From NCBI GenBank assembly GCA_026770585.1, contig MU646621.1, positions 63,559-75,721 of the forward strand: DNA of 12,163 bases, read 5' to 3'. A program made the position numbers and the translations under genes. The notes under the pieces were generated by a model. That model had not been told where the DNA came from and searched no databases. It saw only the letters and a program-made list of their open reading frames with translations. Each line of letters opens with the position of its first letter. The first letter of the stretch is position 1. This document shows, in pieces, positions 11,551-12,163 of the stretch. The DNA comes from Baffinella frigidus. Lineage: Eukaryota > Cryptophyceae > Cryptomonadales > Baffinellaceae.

Positions 11551-11558
11551 CTGCGCAC

Positions 11559-11636
11559 CTTGACGATGCCTGTGACCGTGACTTCGTCTCCCGGAATGCA
11601 CGAGTCGACCAAGTCGTCTGATAGCTCGCACTCCAC
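11559..11636 (-). CDS. MCM8: MCM8 exon 1 (in window): end of N-terminal OB-fold
   Basis: This 78-base, 26-codon exon begins [13 protein letters not shown] and ends EVTVTGIVK. It matches the stretch of MCM8 where the N-terminal OB-fold closes (the family pattern is ECEL-DLVDSCVPGD-VT-TGIVKV). This domain binds DNA and supports ring assembly. The acceptor is CTTAG at 11637-11641 and the donor is GTGCGC starting at 11558. Both borders fall in phase 0, and the next exon supplies the valine that follows VK in the family. Four partial copies of this exon lie nearby: one upstream at about 11829-11873, and three downstream at 11369-11426, 10878-11254 and 10066-10120. This copy was chosen because it alone has the full length, both splice sites and an open frame. 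Confidence 0.9.
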
Positions 11637-11659
11637 CTAAGACGGGGGGGGGGGCGTTT

Positions 11660-11916
11660 CTGTAAAGCAACTGATGCTGAGTGGGGGAAGAGTTTTGTGT
11701 AAAGCAACTGCCGCAGAGAGAGAGAGCGAGAGAGGGAGAGAGGGAGCGAGAGAGAGAGAGAGCGAGAGAGCGAGAGAGGGAGCGAGAGAGAGAGCGAGAG
11801 AGAGAAAACAATTGTTGTAAAGAAAGCGATGCACGAGTCGTCCAGGCCAGGTCGTCTGAGAGCTCGCACTCGACCCGAGAGAGGGAGAGCAAATTTACTG
11901 TACATCAACTGATGCG

Positions 11917-11968
<52 letters not shown>

Positions 11969-12073
11969 GAAGAGTTTCATGTAAAGCCAGCGATGCGGAG
12001 AGAGAGATGTTTTTTACTGCAGAGCAAGTGATGCAGAGCGAGAGAGGGGTGCACTGGAAAGCAGCTGATGCAG
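11660..12073. repeat. TGTAAAGCAACTGATGCGGA repeats in GA microsatellite
   Basis: About seven diverged units (near 11661, 11698, 11816, 11899, 11980, 12016, 12053) are each followed by GAGAGA runs; long GA tracts lie at about 11716-11806 and 11917-11965. On the sense strand each unit reads like a 3' splice site (CTCTCT, GCATCAG, TTGCTTTACAG). They fill the intron upstream of exon 1. Confidence 0.8.
11829..11873 (-). pseudogene. exon 1 shard 4 (5' part, upstream)
   Basis: Reads VECELSDDL and, after a shift, LDDSCIA before joining the TGTAAAG repeat. It lies upstream of exon 1 and carries the exon's 5' end. Confidence 0.82.
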
Positions 12074-12074
12074 A

Positions 12075-12163
12075 GTGAGAGAGAATATTCATGTGAGACA
12101 GTGAGAGAGAATATTCATGTGAGACAGTGAGAGAGAATATTCATGTGAGACAGTGAGAGAGAA
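12075..12163. repeat. 26-bp tandem repeat
   Basis: About 3.4 perfect copies of a 26-base unit beginning GTGAGAGAGAATATTCATG, running off the window end. It lies in the intron upstream of exon 1. Confidence 0.95.

Larger units (their letters stand above)
1..12163 (-). other. MCM8: MCM8 gene, internal part (nine exons, eight complete introns)
   Basis: A single intron-rich gene occupies the minus strand. Nine short exons, found by reading conserved MCM motifs and then GT-AG borders, join in phase into 258 codons. The order matches MCM8: OB-fold end, linker, AAA+ entry, Walker A, Walker B, sensor 1. Features that favour MCM8 over MCM2-7 and MCM9 are LGKSQML in Walker A (MCM2-7 have an alanine before KSQ), [10 protein letters not shown] after Walker B, and ANPVGGHYN at sensor 1. 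MCM8 is known to form a helicase complex with MCM9 that acts in homologous recombination, cross-link repair and, in some lineages, meiotic crossing-over. Both gene ends lie outside the window. No exon contains a stop or frameshift, so the gene looks functional despite very repetitive introns. Exon numbers used here count only exons in this window. Confidence 0.92.

Noticed and set aside
11477-12031. Open frames of 116 to 167 codons at the window end
   Set aside because: They are translations of GA/CT microsatellite (RERERE or SLSLSL) and of exon 1 antisense or shifted frames.
1-12163. MCM8 pseudogene
   Set aside because: All nine joined exons are open, in phase, with GT-AG borders and intact catalytic motifs; only the extra copies are broken.

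Overview
The window looks like nuclear DNA of an intron-rich eukaryote, most likely an alga or other protist. TTTAGGG-type telomere-like repeats, many fold-back elements, microsatellites and GT-AG introns all point that way. The species cannot be named from this. There is no sign of bacterial or organellar organisation. No complete gene is present, and no second protein-coding gene was recognised.

The only gene I can support is an internal part of MCM8, the MCM-family helicase that works with MCM9 in recombination and cross-link repair. It lies on the minus strand and runs through the whole window. Nine exons are colinear with the protein, all GT-AG, with reading phases that agree at every junction: 11636-11559, 8859-8740, 6950-6828, 6003-5945, 5585-5533, 4696-4587, 3449-3393, 1830-1753 and 313-217. 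Together they give 775 bases (258 codons plus one base). They cover the end of the N-terminal OB-fold domain, the linker, Walker A ([11 protein letters not shown]), the GDFALEAG strand, Walker B (CIDEFDKM) and sensor 1 ([11 protein letters not shown]). The N-terminal exons and the arginine-finger/C-terminal exons lie outside the window. Only about 6% of the window is coding.

The introns (359 to 2699 bases) hold three kinds of material. First, 'exon shards': partial, often frameshifted copies of the neighbouring MCM8 exon, nearly always in the same orientation. Shards downstream of an exon (in transcript direction) carry its 3' end and usually a donor. Shards upstream carry an acceptor and the 5' end. 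This is what recurrent tandem duplication with breakpoints inside exons would leave. Second, at least 15 fold-back, MITE-like elements in several families, many with clear target-site duplications (2 bp for families A and H, 3 bp for B and G, 4 bp for C and E). Several sit inside exon shards, and paralogous empty sites occur in the same window. Third, simple repeats and telomere-like (CCCTAAA)n tracts. Three of the tracts form the 3' splice sites of MCM8 exons 5, 8 and 9.

Layout: 1-313 exon 9 and its duplicate; 314-1752 intron 8 with a telomere-like tract, element H and four exon-8 shards; 1753-1830 exon 8; 1831-3392 intron 7 with elements A, C, E and two exon-7 copies; 3393-3449 exon 7; 3450-4586 intron 6 with fold-backs; 4587-4696 exon 6; 4697-5532 intron 5 with element G; 5533-6003 exons 5 and 4; 6004-6827 intron 3 with degenerate repeats; 6828-6950 exon 3; 6951-8739 intron 2 with a 315-bp tandem duplication split by two elements; 8740-8859 exon 2; 8860-11558 intron 1 with an inverted duplication arm, elements A, B and I and exon-1 shards; 11559-11636 exon 1; 11637-12163 upstream intron of GA-rich repeats.
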